Shown here piece by piece: positions 41,766 to 51,377 of a stretch of DNA of 53,148 nucleotides. Origin of the DNA: Bacteroidia bacterium (GTDB taxonomy: Bacteria > Bacteroidota > Bacteroidia > JANWJV01); assembly GCA_025451785.1 (NCBI GenBank), contig JANWJV010000060.1, positions 1 to 53,148 of the forward strand. Reading direction: 5' to 3'. Made by a program: the position numbers and the translations under genes. The notes beneath the pieces are model-generated. The model did no database searches, had not been told where the DNA came from, and was given only the letters and a program-made list of their open reading frames with translations. How positions within the stretch are numbered: the first letter of the stretch is position 1; each line of letters begins with the position of its first letter.

Positions 41766-43106
41766 ATGTTCAAAAAAATATTGATCGCTAACCGCGGGGA
41801 GATCGCGCTCCGCATCATTCGTACCTGTCGTGAGATGGGTATCAAAACGGTTGCGGTGTATTCCACTGCCGACAAGGAATCGCTGCACGTGAAGTTCGCC
41901 GACGAGGCGGTGTGCATCGGTCCGCCCCCGAGCAAAGACTCGTACCTCAACATCCCCAATATTATTTCGGCCGCCGAGATCACCAATTCCGACGCGATAC
42001 ATCCCGGCTATGGTTTTCTCTCGGAGAACAGCAAGTTCTCACGCATCTGCATCGAGCACAAGATAAAGTTCATTGGCGCCACGCCCGAGCAGATCGACGC
42101 CATGGGCGACAAGGCCTCGGCGAAATCAACGATGAAGAACGCCGGTGTTCCCTGTATCCCGGGCTCTGAAGGACTTTTGGAGAGCATTGAGCAGGCGAAG
42201 ACCATCGCGCAGGAGATCGTTTATCCTGTCATCCTAAAAGCAACCGCCGGCGGCGGAGGCAAAGGCATGCGCATCGTATGGAAAGAGGACGAGCTGGAGA
42301 ACGCATGGAACAATGCCCGCCAGGAAGCGGGAGCCGCTTTCGGCAACGACGGCATGTACATGGAGAAATACATCGAAGAGCCCAGGCACATTGAGATACA
42401 GATAGCAGGTGACCAGTACGGCAAAGCCTGTCATCTCAGCGAAAGGGATTGCTCTATACAACGCCGTCACCAAAAGCTGGCGGAAGAAACACCGTCGCCC
42501 TTTATGACCACCGAGCTTCGTGAGAAGATGGGAGAGGCCGCGATCAAAGCCGCGCTCGCCGTGAAATACGAAGGCGTTGGCACAGTGGAATTCCTTGTGG
42601 ACAAGCACCGTAATTTCTATTTCATGGAGATGAACACCCGTATCCAGGTGGAGCACCCCATAACGGAAGAAGTGATCGACTATGACCTTATTCGTGAGCA
42701 GATACTGATCGCCGCAGGTGTGCCGATCTCGGGAAAGAACTACTATCCCCAGCTGCATGCCATTGAATGCCGCATCAATGCCGAGGATCCTTTCAATAAC
42801 TTCAGGCCTTCGCCAGGAAAGATCACGGTGCTGCATACACCTGGCGGTCATGGCGTGAGGATCGACTCGCACATTTACGCGGGCTATACCATTCCTTCCA
42901 ATTACGACAGCATGGTGGCGAAGCTCATCACCATGGCGCAAACACGCGAAGAGGCCATCGCCAAGATGCATCGGGCGCTGAGCGAATTTGTGATCGAAGG
43001 AGTGAAGACCACCATTCCTTTTCACCTGAAGTTAATGAAGGACGAGAACTTCATCAAAGGAGTTTACACTACGAAGTTCCTGGAAGATTTTGATATGAAC
43101 AAGTGA
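41766..43106 (+). CDS. accC: Biotin carboxylase subunit of acetyl-CoA carboxylase
   Basis: Carboxylates biotin on AccB with ATP and bicarbonate. The 446-residue ATP-grasp enzyme begins [32 protein letters not shown] is the glycine-rich ATP loop, [19 protein letters not shown] and [14 protein letters not shown] are metal and bicarbonate sites, and FRPSPGKIT lies in the C-terminal domain. It ends the operon. accA and accD are not in the window. Confidence 0.97.
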   Translation: MFKKILIANRGEIALRIIRTCREMGIKTVAVYSTADKESLHVKFADEAVCIGPPPSKDSYLNIPNIISAAEITNSDAIHPGYGFLSENSKFSRICIEHKIKFIGATPEQIDAMGDKASAKSTMKNAGVPCIPGSEGLLESIEQAKTIAQEIVYPVILKATAGGGGKGMRIVWKEDELENAWNNARQEAGAAFGNDGMYMEKYIEEPRHIEIQIAGDQYGKACHLSERDCSIQRRHQKLAEETPSPFMTTELREKMGEAAIKAALAVKYEGVGTVEFLVDKHRNFYFMEMNTRIQVEHPITEEVIDYDLIREQILIAAGVPISGKNYYPQLHAIECRINAEDPFNNFRPSPGKITVLHTPGGHGVRIDSHIYAGYTIPSNYDSMVAKLITMAQTREEAIAKMHRALSEFVIEGVKTTIPFHLKLMKDENFIKGVYTTKFLEDFDMNK

Positions 43107-43121
43107 CAGCGTAGCTGTCTC

Positions 43122-43391
43122 TTACCGGTATTTCTCCTTGAGAAATTCCGTGTACTCACCCATGTTCGCCATGATCTGCAGCTCCTGGTAGCGCTCATGA
43201 AAGGCGGTATCGCTTACTTGCTTGTTGAGCTCTGAGATACGGAAGCGGTCGAAATTACGGAGGGCCGTCTTTTCTTCATCGCTAAGCTGTTCGCTGTTGA
43301 ACTCGCGTTCGCGAAGGTCGTTAATGCTTACGGTGCCACCCAGGCTTTGCTTGAGGTAGCTTTGGCTGAGGGCTTTTTGTTTTTCGCTCAT
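43122..43391 (-). CDS. Hypothetical soluble protein, 89 residues
   Basis: From the ATG at 43391 (MSEKQKALSQSYLKQ) it is 89 residues; an in-frame GTG- or ATG-type start at 43415 would add eight (MVKDLKKP). Predicted mostly helical, charged, with SYLKQSLGGTVSINDLRERE and a Tyr-rich end. I do not recognise a named family. It is convergent with accC, 15 nt away, and is otherwise isolated; codon use resembles the neighbours. Confidence 0.65.
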   Translation of the reverse strand: MSEKQKALSQSYLKQSLGGTVSINDLREREFNSEQLSDEEKTALRNFDRFRISELNKQVSDTAFHERYQELQIMANMGEYTEFLKEKYR

Positions 43392-43515
43392 GGGCTTTTT
43401 AAGATCCTTCACCAAATTTATAGATTAATGGATACGAGGGCCCGCCCTTCGCCCATTTATTATTAACACTGCGATGTTAAAAGGCCCATCCAAAAGATTT
43501 GTACTTTTATCCGCT

Positions 43516-43854
43516 ATGAAACAAAAGCTCAGCACCCTGTTCACGATAGCCCTCCTGGCGCTGTTCTTCTCCTGTGGTACGGAGAAGCCCAAGGAGCCCA
43601 ACCCTTATGAGAATGCCAAGATAGAGGTGAAGACCTTCAAGTCCGACAGCACCGGCTGGGGATACGATGTTTGCCTTTATGGCAGCGTATACGTGCACCA
43701 GCCCCAGGTGCCCGCCGTAAACGGCAACAAGACCTTTGCTACAGAAGAGGACGCGAAGAAGACAGGAGAGCTGGTGGCGCACAAGATCCGTAATAACATC
43801 ATGCCCCCGGCGCTTACCATAAAGGAGCTCGACAGCCTGGGTGTATTGAAATGA
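43516..43854 (+). CDS. DUF4907-like lipoprotein
   Basis: From the ATG at 43516 it is 112 residues. The signal sequence (KLSTLFTIALLALFFSCG) ends in a lipobox Cys. The rest, with GWGYDVCLYGSVYVHQPQVPAVNGNKTF and FATEEDAKKTGELVAHKI, fits the DUF4907 family of small Bacteroidota exported proteins, whose function is unknown. It is 7 nt before the hydrolase gene, so the two may be cotranscribed. The family call is from memory. Confidence 0.75.
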   Translation: MKQKLSTLFTIALLALFFSCGTEKPKEPNPYENAKIEVKTFKSDSTGWGYDVCLYGSVYVHQPQVPAVNGNKTFATEEDAKKTGELVAHKIRNNIMPPALTIKELDSLGVLK

Positions 43855-43861
43855 TCATCCT

Positions 43862-44641
43862 TTGAAATTGTTCTTCAGAAAGACAGGAGAGGGCAGGCCG
43901 CTCATCATCCTGCACGGACTTTTCGGGCAGAGCGATAACTGGAACAGCCTGGCAAAGGAATTCGCCCGCTTTTTCTGCGTTTACACCGCCGATCTCCGCA
44001 ACCACGGCCTCTCGCCTCATAGCGATACCTGGACCTACCAGGCGATGAGCGAGGACCTGTTGGAACTAATGGATAACGAAGGCCTGGATAAGGCGATCGT
44101 GCTTGGCCATTCCCTCGGCGGAAAATCAGCCATGCATTTTGCGCTTCATCATCCTGCGCGGGTTGAAAAACTTATTGTGGTGGACATTGCCCCGAAGGAT
44201 TATCCCGCGGGGCAGGACAAAGTGATCGAGGCATTGCAGGCCGTTGACCTCAGTAAAATAAGCTCAAGAAAAGAAGCGGAGGAACAATTGTCGCGCGGCA
44301 TCAGTGACGCGCCCACCAAACAATTCCTGCTTAAAAATCTTTATCGTCCTGAAGGAGGCGGAGGCTACGCCTGGCGGTTTAATCTGGAAGCTATTGCGGC
44401 GAACAGCGAAACGATCGGGAAGACATTTGCTGTTGAAGGCAAGCGATCGGATGTTCCCACGTTGTTCCTCGCCGGAGAAAATGCGAACTACATTCTTCCG
44501 GAGGACAGGAGCACGATCGAAAAGTATTTTCCCAACGCAAGGACAGAGATCGTTGCCGGCGCGGGACATTGGATACATGCGGACAAGCCGAAAGAATTTG
44601 CGGAGGCGGTTATTAGGTTCCTTAACCGATCGTCACCCTGA
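43862..44641 (+). CDS. Alpha/beta hydrolase, YbfF-like esterase
   Basis: A 259-residue cytoplasmic hydrolase starting with TTG at 43862 (KLFFRKTGEGRPLIILHGLFGQ). The oxyanion motif is HGLFGQSDNW, the nucleophile elbow LGHSLGGKSAMHF (Ser), and the final His is in AGHWIHADKPKEF. This matches the YbfF esterase type, and the substrate is unknown. The last residues RSSP and the stop lie inside a palindromic repeat, so the end of the protein may have been altered by the repeat's insertion. Confidence 0.88.
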   Translation: MKLFFRKTGEGRPLIILHGLFGQSDNWNSLAKEFARFFCVYTADLRNHGLSPHSDTWTYQAMSEDLLELMDNEGLDKAIVLGHSLGGKSAMHFALHHPARVEKLIVVDIAPKDYPAGQDKVIEALQAVDLSKISSRKEAEEQLSRGISDAPTKQFLLKNLYRPEGGGGYAWRFNLEAIAANSETIGKTFAVEGKRSDVPTLFLAGENANYILPEDRSTIEKYFPNARTEIVAGAGHWIHADKPKEFAEAVIRFLNRSSP

Positions 44642-44690
44642 GCCTGCTTGCCTTCGCGTAGCCGCTTCGGCGAAGCGAGGACGAAGGGTT
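44635..44690. repeat. Palindromic repeat, REP-like, covering two stop codons
   Basis: The unit runs from CACCCTGAG to CGAAGGGTTA. Its outer ACCCT/AGGGT arms and inner GCCG-CTT-CGGC hairpin make a fold. Similar ACCCTGAGC...CGAAGGGT units are scattered between genes in many bacteria. It supplies the TGA of the hydrolase on the plus strand and the TAA of the glycosyltransferase on the minus strand, and could act as a bidirectional terminator. Confidence 0.6.
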
Positions 44691-46113
44691 ACTTCTTCCT
44701 GAAGATCCTCACTTCGAACGAGCCTACATCTTTAGGAACCTCAGCGGGATCGCCCTTAAAACCGATCAGCTCTTCAAAGGCGCCGTCTTCCTGTAATTCC
44801 TGCAGCGGTAATTTTCCTTCCAGCGGCGCGTAATGCGAATCCCATATCACGAGACTTCCCGCGGGCATGTTAATGGCCGGCGAACGCGTGTCGAGGTTCC
44901 AGAGCATCGTTGCCCGGTCAGCATCAAAGGGATCGATCTCAAGAAATACAACGGCGTAGGGAAACATATAATAGATCTTGTGCCGTCCCGCCTGGTTCTC
45001 CTGTATCCAGTCGCAAGCGGCCTTCACCGGCAGCTCCTCGTAGTTGAACTTGCGCGGGAAGCGGTGCTGCTTGAAAGGCATCCAGGCTACGAGGGCGAGG
45101 AGCAATGCGACAAACGCATTTCGCAACAGTATTTTCTCTTTGAAGAGCGGTAGCAGCCATTGCAAACCGCGCAGGGCGATGAGCGCCGCCAGCGGTGTAA
45201 CACCCGCCAGTACTCGAATGAGCCCCAATGAATTGGAGATGCCGGAGCCATAAGCATACACCCATGAATGCGCGGCGAGATAAACGAGAAAACATCCGAA
45301 CACAAGCACAATTTCCTCCCTGTAAAAAGGCCAGGCCTTGCGCTCACCGAACATTTTTCCCAGTCGCAAAAGCCCCAGGACAAAAAGCACCACCAGCGGT
45401 GTGCCGAGGATGTATTCGTTCTTTTTCAGGTAATGAAAAACAGAACCGGTGCCATACATTCCGATGGAAGCCTTGTAAGGATTTTCGGTCATGATCCACA
45501 GCAGGTCGCCGTAATAAAATGATCCGATCACGCTGTAAAGTACCGTGCCAGCACCCAGTAGGGTCGTGGCACGCCACGACCTTTTACCCAGTAACACCCA
45601 CGCAAACAGCGGAAGCAACAAGAATCCCTCAGAACGTACAAAGGGAAGGAACGAGACAAGCATCGCGGCAGCAGTGTTGCGTTCCTGCAGGATAAGATAA
45701 ATGGAAGCAACGAGCATTAGCCCGAAGAGCGGCTCGGTAAGTCCGGAGATAAGCGTTACATAATAAATGGGAGAGAAGAACACGAAGAACAAGGCAAGGG
45801 CCGGCAAGGCCATTCCCATTTTGCTGGCAATACGCCATGCAAAATAAGCGGTGAGCGAAGCGCAGAGTATATTGAAGACGACGATGCCTGTAAAACCAAA
45901 AGCCGCAAAGGGCGCGCTTAGCAGCGTAAAGAACGGCTTGCCCCAATGGTCGAGAAATAGCTCCGGGTGATCGAAAGCATAATGCGCGATGAGGTAATGT
46001 TGTATGCTGTCGCCGCTTTCGTAAGTGCCGTTCGACAACAGCGCGAGCGTAAGTGTGAGCGCGAAAAGAAGGAAAAGGGAAAGTAGAACGAGGGGCTTGT
46101 CTTTGCTGAGCAT
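44689..46113 (-). CDS. Multi-membrane glycosyltransferase, GT39/ArnT-like
   Basis: A 474-residue protein with about ten membrane helices and a soluble C-terminal part of about 110 residues. An acidic loop after helix 1 (NGTYESGDSIQHYLIAHYAF) and HWGKPFFTLLSAPF fit polyprenyl-phosphate-sugar transferases of the GT-C fold; no specific sugar can be named. The start is ATG at 46113, 4 nt after the ABC ATPase stop, so the two are probably cotranscribed. The stop codon lies within the palindromic repeat. Confidence 0.75.
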   Translation of the reverse strand: MLSKDKPLVLLSLFLLFALTLTLALLSNGTYESGDSIQHYLIAHYAFDHPELFLDHWGKPFFTLLSAPFAAFGFTGIVVFNILCASLTAYFAWRIASKMGMALPALALFFVFFSPIYYVTLISGLTEPLFGLMLVASIYLILQERNTAAAMLVSFLPFVRSEGFLLLPLFAWVLLGKRSWRATTLLGAGTVLYSVIGSFYYGDLLWIMTENPYKASIGMYGTGSVFHYLKKNEYILGTPLVVLFVLGLLRLGKMFGERKAWPFYREEIVLVFGCFLVYLAAHSWVYAYGSGISNSLGLIRVLAGVTPLAALIALRGLQWLLPLFKEKILLRNAFVALLLALVAWMPFKQHRFPRKFNYEELPVKAACDWIQENQAGRHKIYYMFPYAVVFLEIDPFDADRATMLWNLDTRSPAINMPAGSLVIWDSHYAPLEGKLPLQELQEDGAFEELIGFKGDPAEVPKDVGSFEVRIFRKK

Positions 46114-46117
46114 CCGG

Positions 46118-47932
46118 CTATGCCATCTCCTGCGTAGCCCGTTTTTTCTTGCGGCTGATAGCGGACTTTATGTCGTTCAGCTCACCCTTGGGGATGGCGC
46201 TGATCAGCTTTCTGGTATAATCGGTTTGCGGGTCGGTATAGATCTGGTCGGCATCGCCCATCTCTTCTATCTTGCCCTGGTTCATTACCACCATGCGGTC
46301 GCTCATGAACTTCACAACGGAAAGATCGTGTGAGATGAAGATGTAGGTGAAGTCGAACTCTTCCCTCAGCTCATTGAGCAGGTTGAGCACCTGTGCCTGT
46401 ATCGACACGTCGAGCGCCGATACGGACTCGTCGCAGATGATGAACTGCGGCTTCACCGACAGCGCGCGCGCGATACAGATACGCTGGCGCTGGCCGCCGG
46501 AAAATTCGTGTGGATAACGGTAGAAATGGCTTTCGTTCATGTTCACCCGCTGCAGCAGCTGGATCACATGTTCCTTGCGCTCCTTGTCGCTGCCGAGGAT
46601 GCCGTGCACCTTCATAGGCTCCATGATCGCCTCGCCGATAGTGATGCGCGGGTTGAGCGACGAATAGGGGTCCTGGAAAATGATCTGCATATCCTTGCGC
46701 ATGGTGCGCAGCTCTTTGAGCGGCAGTGTAGTAATGTTCTTATCCTTGAATATCACTTCGCCGGCAGTGGGCTCTATGAGGCGGAGGATGGTACGGCCGA
46801 GCGTGGTCTTGCCACAACCCGATTCGCCTACCAGCCCCAGTGTTTCACCAGGAAACACCTCGAAGCTCACATCATCAACAGCTTTCACAAACTCAGTGGC
46901 CTTTCCAAAGAGGCCTTTGTTAATAGGGAAATAGGTTTTGATGCCTTTTACCTCAAGTATGGGCTTACGCTTGTAAAGTTCTTCGTGGCGTTTGTTGCGC
47001 TCTTCTTTGGTGATCACCAGTTTATTGGTCACCTCTTCCACCGAAGCGGTGTTCTCGGTAAGCAAACCTTCGTCGCTCACGTTCATAAAGTCAGAAACGG
47101 TGGGCAGCCAGTGCAGGCGCTTGTTCAGCGGAGGACGGCAGGCCAGCAGGCCCTTGGTATAAGGGTGCTGCGGGTTAGAGAAAATATCCCACACATTGCC
47201 CTGCTCCACTATCTTTCCTTTGTACATCACCACCACCTTGTCGGCCAGCTCAGCGATCACGCCCAGGTCGTGCGTGATGAACATAATGCCCATCTCGTGC
47301 TGGTACTGCAGGCGCTCCATCAGCTCGAGGATGGTGTGCTGCACGGTAACGTCGAGCGCCGTGGTGGGCTCGTCGGCGATAAGGATAGAAGGCTGGCATG
47401 ACATCGCCATGGCGATCATCACGCGTTGCTTTTGTCCGCCGGATATCTGGTGGGGATAAGTATCGAAAATAATTTCAGGACGAGGGAGCTGTACTTCTTT
47501 GAAGAGCTCTATCGTTTTTTCACGCGCTTCTTTCTTTGAGATCTTCTGGTGGAGTATGATGGCCTCCATCACCTGGTTGCCGCAGGTATACACAGGGTTG
47601 AGCGAGGTCATTGGCTCCTGGAATATCATGGCGATCTCGTTGCCGCGGAAAGTACGCATCTCGGCCTCGGAGATCTTGGTCAGGTCAACTTTGCCTTTGG
47701 TAGCGGAGTGGAAAATGATCTCGCCGCTGCTGATCCTCCCGGGAGGGCTGGGGATGAGGTTCATCACCGAAAGGGCGGTCACCGATTTGCCGGAACCCGA
47801 TTCACCCACGATGCCCACCGTTTCCCCACGGCTCAGGGTAAAGGAAATATTATTGACCGCTTTGATGGTCTCATCCTCTGTACGGAACTCTGTTACCAGG
47901 TTCTTTATCTCTAAAAGCGCGTCATTGATCAT
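46118..47932 (-). CDS. Fused oligopeptide ABC transporter ATPase (DppD-DppF type)
   Basis: A 604-residue protein with two ABC domains. First (about 1-265): Walker [13 protein letters not shown], signature [14 protein letters not shown], Walker [13 protein letters not shown]. Second (about 315-575): [39 protein letters not shown], where Ser replaces the usual Pro. Both have the oligopeptide-type C-terminal extension ([13 protein letters not shown]). The fused form is common in Bacteroidota. No permease or binding-protein gene is adjacent, so the rest of the transporter is elsewhere. Confidence 0.94.
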   Translation of the reverse strand: MINDALLEIKNLVTEFRTEDETIKAVNNISFTLSRGETVGIVGESGSGKSVTALSVMNLIPSPPGRISSGEIIFHSATKGKVDLTKISEAEMRTFRGNEIAMIFQEPMTSLNPVYTCGNQVMEAIILHQKISKKEAREKTIELFKEVQLPRPEIIFDTYPHQISGGQKQRVMIAMAMSCQPSILIADEPTTALDVTVQHTILELMERLQYQHEMGIMFITHDLGVIAELADKVVVMYKGKIVEQGNVWDIFSNPQHPYTKGLLACRPPLNKRLHWLPTVSDFMNVSDEGLLTENTASVEEVTNKLVITKEERNKRHEELYKRKPILEVKGIKTYFPINKGLFGKATEFVKAVDDVSFEVFPGETLGLVGESGCGKTTLGRTILRLIEPTAGEVIFKDKNITTLPLKELRTMRKDMQIIFQDPYSSLNPRITIGEAIMEPMKVHGILGSDKERKEHVIQLLQRVNMNESHFYRYPHEFSGGQRQRICIARALSVKPQFIICDESVSALDVSIQAQVLNLLNELREEFDFTYIFISHDLSVVKFMSDRMVVMNQGKIEEMGDADQIYTDPQTDYTRKLISAIPKGELNDIKSAISRKKKRATQEMA

Positions 47933-47964
47933 AAGGGATTTTCGCCTTTTCCTTTAAAGGGGGA

Positions 47965-47996
47965 TAAAAGTACATTTTAAATTGAAAACTTGCAAA
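47965..47996 (-). promoter_or_regulatory. Promoter of the ABC ATPase gene
   Basis: On the minus strand TTTG (47993-47996), a 20-nt spacer and TACTTTTA (47965-47972; one mismatch from TAnnTTTG). The ATG is 32 nt downstream at 47932. Confidence 0.55.
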
Positions 47997-48046
47997 ACAC
48001 AGCGCTTATGGCCTTTTTTGTACGATAAGCCCTCTTTTTTAACAGA

Positions 48047-48565
48047 TTAATCCTCCAGGGGATAGATGCTCAGTGAGAGCAGCGGACTATCGGTGGCTTC
48101 GCTCTCATCGGCCATGCTGAAGGCGATCTCGCGGCCTCCATGCTTTGTCTTCCAGGTGATAAAGCCTTTGTCACCAATACCATCACCGTATTTTCCCTTA
48201 AAGTATTGGCTGAACTGGCTCATGAGCAGCTTCGATCGTTCTTCTGACTCGGGATAAAGGTCCATCTCGATTGTGGTAAGGCCCGTGTTGTCGAAGTTGT
48301 AAGCGAGCGTATAGGAGTTAGTGCTGTCGTCGCTCAGAAAAATATCGTAGTACAGATACATATCGTCCGCTCCCGCTAGCGGCATGTTCTCGCTCTTGCG
48401 CACCTCTTCCATGCTCATGCCCAGCTCTATAGACCGGAAGAGGCCCGAGTCGGATTTCAGCACCTCCCTGAACATGGGGTCGTATTGCGAAAGGTCAGTG
48501 GGCTTGTCGCCGCAGGAAGAAGCGATGAGCGCGACGAAACAAAAGAAAAGCAGTCGCTTATACAT
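48047..48565 (-). CDS. Hypothetical lipoprotein
   Basis: A 172-residue exported protein with signal peptide KRLLFFCFVALIASSCGD and a lipobox Cys. The rest is a mixed alpha/beta chain with no motif I recognise (FRSIELGMSMEEVRKSE resembles start-of-domain segments in small outer-membrane lipoproteins). Its start overlaps the paaE-like gene end by 8 nt, so it may be translated from the same message. Function unknown. Confidence 0.7.
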   Translation of the reverse strand: MYKRLLFFCFVALIASSCGDKPTDLSQYDPMFREVLKSDSGLFRSIELGMSMEEVRKSENMPLAGADDMYLYYDIFLSDDSTNSYTLAYNFDNTGLTTIEMDLYPESEERSKLLMSQFSQYFKGKYGDGIGDKGFITWKTKHGGREIAFSMADESEATDSPLLSLSIYPLED

Positions 48566-49625
48566 CGTAGTCGATCACTACTTTTTCAGAGTGAGGATGG
48601 CTTTGGCAGGTGAGCACAAAACCATCTTCCACTTCGCTGTCGGTAAGCGCGAAGTTCTGTGTCATTTTCACCTTGCCCTCCAGTACTTTCGCGCGGCAGG
48701 TGGCACACACTGCTCCTTTGCAGGCAAAGGGAACATCCACTCCGGCGTCGAGCGCGGCGTCCAGCACCGCCTTGCCGTCAGAGGCCAGGTCGAAATGCGT
48801 TTCGGTGCCGTCCATGATGATGGTCACCTTGCTCATCACTTTATTGCCGGCCGGCACTTCAGTTTTGCCGGGCGATATAGGAGCCGCGGTGAAGTATTCG
48901 ATGTGAACACGCTCTTTTTTAACGCCTGAATTCAGCAAGGTCGTTTTCGCGTTCTCCATCATGGGCGCGGGCCCGCAAATGAAGAACTCGTTGTCTTTCT
49001 TCAGGTCAATGTGCGCTGCCGCGATCGCCTTGAGCTTGTCGGCGGTCATAATGCCTTTCTGAAGATCGGGCAATGCGCCCGCGGGCTTGTCGAGGATATA
49101 GAACACCTGCATTCGAGCAGCATTCGCGACGGCAAGTTCATCGATCTGTTTTTTGAAAATGGTGGCGGCCTCGTCGAGGTTGCCGTAGAAAAGTTGTAGT
49201 GTAGAACCGGGCTCTGCCTGCAATACTGTTTTTATGATGCTGAACATCGGCGTGATGCCGCTGCCCCCGGCGATAAGCACATAGTTCTTTTTGTTCGAGG
49301 CGTTCATGGGCGAATGGAAGCCGCCCATGGGCGTCATCACTTCCATTTCCTGTCCGGCCTTAACCGATTCGTTAAGGTAGTTGGAGCCTTTGCCCCCTTT
49401 CACACGCTTGATGGCCACGCGCAGTTCGCCTTCCTGCACACCGCTGCAAATGGAGTAGGAGCGGCGGATCTCTTCGCCGTTCACGTTCAGCTTGAGGGTA
49501 AGATATTGTCCCTGGATGAACTTATAGTCGTTTTTGAGCGCTACGGGCACTTCGAAAGCAATGGAGACCGCGTCGGCGGTTTCCAATCTCATATCGGCGA
49601 CTTTAAGCTTGTGGAACTTCGACAT
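48558..49625 (-). CDS. paaE: Phenylacetyl-CoA epoxidase reductase subunit (PaaE family)
   Basis: Passes electrons from NAD(P)H to the oxygenase. From the ATG at 49625 (MSKFHKLKVADMRLE) it is 355 residues; an ATG at 49634 adds three. The FAD domain has RRSYSICSG, the NAD domain LIAGGSGITPMFSIIKTVL, and the C-terminal plant-type [2Fe-2S] domain has CKGAVCATC with a distant Cys in LTCQSHP. This FNR-then-ferredoxin order is that of PaaE. It is on the opposite strand from paaABC, with sulP between. Confidence 0.88.
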   Translation of the reverse strand: MSKFHKLKVADMRLETADAVSIAFEVPVALKNDYKFIQGQYLTLKLNVNGEEIRRSYSICSGVQEGELRVAIKRVKGGKGSNYLNESVKAGQEMEVMTPMGGFHSPMNASNKKNYVLIAGGSGITPMFSIIKTVLQAEPGSTLQLFYGNLDEAATIFKKQIDELAVANAARMQVFYILDKPAGALPDLQKGIMTADKLKAIAAAHIDLKKDNEFFICGPAPMMENAKTTLLNSGVKKERVHIEYFTAAPISPGKTEVPAGNKVMSKVTIIMDGTETHFDLASDGKAVLDAALDAGVDVPFACKGAVCATCRAKVLEGKVKMTQNFALTDSEVEDGFVLTCQSHPHSEKVVIDYDV

Positions 49626-49631
49626 GGGGGA

Positions 49632-49639
49632 CAAAAATA
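49632..49639 (-). promoter_or_regulatory. -7 element of paaE
   Basis: On the minus strand TATTTTTG matches TAnnTTTG and ends 6 nt before the ATG at 49625. Transcription would then start at or almost at the ATG, giving a leaderless or nearly leaderless message. No -33 element is obvious. Confidence 0.5.
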
Positions 49640-49651
49640 GTAATATTCAAT

Positions 49652-49659
49652 TACCTTTG
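49652..49659 (+). promoter_or_regulatory. -7 element of the SulP transporter gene
   Basis: TACCTTTG matches TAnnTTTG and ends 8 nt before the ATG at 49668, again implying an extremely short leader. It lies 13 nt from the divergent paaE element on the other strand. Confidence 0.5.
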
Positions 49660-49667
49660 TTCTCACG

Positions 49668-51320
49668 ATGTTCGTCCCAAAGCTCTTCGTTACACTGAAG
49701 ACTTATACCAGGGAACAATTCTATAAAGACCTTATATCCGGAATTGTAGTGGGCATCGTTGCGCTCCCTCTTTGCATCGCCTTTGCCATTGCCTCAGGCG
49801 TTTCGCCTGAAAAGGGCCTCGTAACCGGCGTCATCGGTGGTTTCTTCATCTCCTTTCTCGGCGGCAGCCGCGTGCAGATAGGAGGGCCTACCGGCGCTTT
49901 TATAGTGATCGTATACGGCATCGTGCAGCAGTATGGGGTTAACGGCCTCATCTACGCAACCTTCCTTGCGGGAATTATTCTGATCATCATGGGTTTCGCG
50001 CGATTGGGCTCGGTCATCAAATTCATTCCGCATCCCCTCATCGTGGGCTTCACCAGCGGCATTGCGCTCATCATCTTCTCTTCGCAGATGAAAGACCTCT
50101 TTGGCCTGGAGATGGGCAGTGTGCCGTCGGATTTTATGGCGAAGTGGAAGGAGTATTTCCTGAAGATGGATACCGCAAACCGGTCGTCGGTTATCATTGC
50201 GGTGAGCACGATCCTGATCTCCATTGTATTTCCGAAGATCACGCGGAAAGTTCCGGGCTCACTGGTGGCGATCCTTCTGGCGACTGCCGCGGTTTATTTA
50301 TTTAAGATCGATGTGCCTACCATTGGCTCCCGCTTCGGGCAGATCCCTTCGGCTTTGCCCATGCCCTCTTTTCCTGAGATAGACCTTTCGGTCATTCAGA
50401 AGCTTATTCAACCCGCCTTTGCTATTGCCCTGTTAGGAGGAATAGAATCCCTTCTTTCGGCAGTGGTGGCCGATGGGATGATAGGCGGCAATCACAAATC
50501 GAACATCGAGCTGGTGGGGCAGGGGGTTGCCAATATTTTTTCCGCAGCCTTCGGAGGTATTCCAGCCACCGGTGCCATTGCCCGTACCGCTACGAATGTA
50601 AAGAACGGAGGCCGCACGCCGGTCGCGGGTATTGTGCATGCGCTCACCTTATTGCTCATCATGCTTTTTGCAGGAAGCTTGGCTACGCTTATCCCGCTTT
50701 CGTGTCTTGCCGGCATTTTGGTGGTGGTTGCTTACAACATGAGCGAGTGGCGTTCCTTTCTGGCGGTGTTGCGCACTTCGCGCAGCGACGCTTCCGTGTT
50801 GGTGGTTACCTTCTTTCTCACCGTGTTTGTTGATCTTACCGTGGCCATCGAGATCGGCATGGTGCTGGCGGCCTTCCTGTTCATGCGCAGGATGACGCAG
50901 ATCGCCGATGTACACAGTATAACGAACGAACTGGCCGACGATCCTGATGATCCCAAAGCGATCAGCCGATACAAAGTGCCAGCGGGCGTGGAAGTGTTTG
51001 AGGTAACGGGCCCTATGTTCTTTGGCGCGGCCTACAAGTTCAAAGAAGCGCTCAAGTTGATGTCGAAGCCGCCGAAGGTGCTGATCATTCGTATGCGGGC
51101 TGTGCCAGTGATCGACTCTACAGGCTTGCATACATTGGAGGAAGTGTTCCTGCAGGCAAAGCACCGTGATATGCGACTGATCCTTTCCGGGGTTCAGCCA
51201 GGCATTTACAAGGAGCTTGAAAAATCGCATTTACTGGAATTGGTGGGCAAAGAGAATGTATTGCCCGATATTGACGCCGCCCTTGCAAGGGCCGCGAATA
51301 TCTTAGTAAGGGAGGGGTGA
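49668..51320 (+). CDS. SulP family inorganic anion transporter
   Basis: A 550-residue transporter with about 12 membrane helices and a C-terminal STAS domain (about 440-545, [37 protein letters not shown]). Helix motifs [16 protein letters not shown] and [18 protein letters not shown] are SulP-typical. Substrates of bacterial relatives include sulfate, bicarbonate and dicarboxylates; this one cannot be assigned. It lies between paaE and paaA on the paaABC strand but is separated from paaA by its own promoter, so it is probably not part of the phenylacetate pathway. Confidence 0.92.
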   Translation: MFVPKLFVTLKTYTREQFYKDLISGIVVGIVALPLCIAFAIASGVSPEKGLVTGVIGGFFISFLGGSRVQIGGPTGAFIVIVYGIVQQYGVNGLIYATFLAGIILIIMGFARLGSVIKFIPHPLIVGFTSGIALIIFSSQMKDLFGLEMGSVPSDFMAKWKEYFLKMDTANRSSVIIAVSTILISIVFPKITRKVPGSLVAILLATAAVYLFKIDVPTIGSRFGQIPSALPMPSFPEIDLSVIQKLIQPAFAIALLGGIESLLSAVVADGMIGGNHKSNIELVGQGVANIFSAAFGGIPATGAIARTATNVKNGGRTPVAGIVHALTLLLIMLFAGSLATLIPLSCLAGILVVVAYNMSEWRSFLAVLRTSRSDASVLVVTFFLTVFVDLTVAIEIGMVLAAFLFMRRMTQIADVHSITNELADDPDDPKAISRYKVPAGVEVFEVTGPMFFGAAYKFKEALKLMSKPPKVLIIRMRAVPVIDSTGLHTLEEVFLQAKHRDMRLILSGVQPGIYKELEKSHLLELVGKENVLPDIDAALARAANILVREG

Positions 51321-51324
51321 TCGC

Positions 51325-51354
51325 TTGCACAGTTTATTCGTATCTTTATATTTG
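51325..51354 (+). promoter_or_regulatory. Promoter of paaABC
   Basis: TTG (51325-51327), a 19-nt spacer and TATATTTG (51347-51354) fit the Bacteroidota promoter consensus. The paaA ATG follows at 51378. Confidence 0.7.
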
Positions 51355-51377
51355 TATTTTTCATCAAAACAAAAACC

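Noticed and set aside
46508-47401. 297-codon plus-strand frame opposite the ABC ATPase
   Set aside because: Antisense shadow of the two ATPase domains, with no recognisable motifs.
48003-48040. GCTTAT/ATAAGC hairpin followed by T-rich sequence
   Set aside because: The stem is only 6 bp with a 15-nt loop, and the T run is on the strand opposite to the transcribed genes, so a terminator call is not supported.
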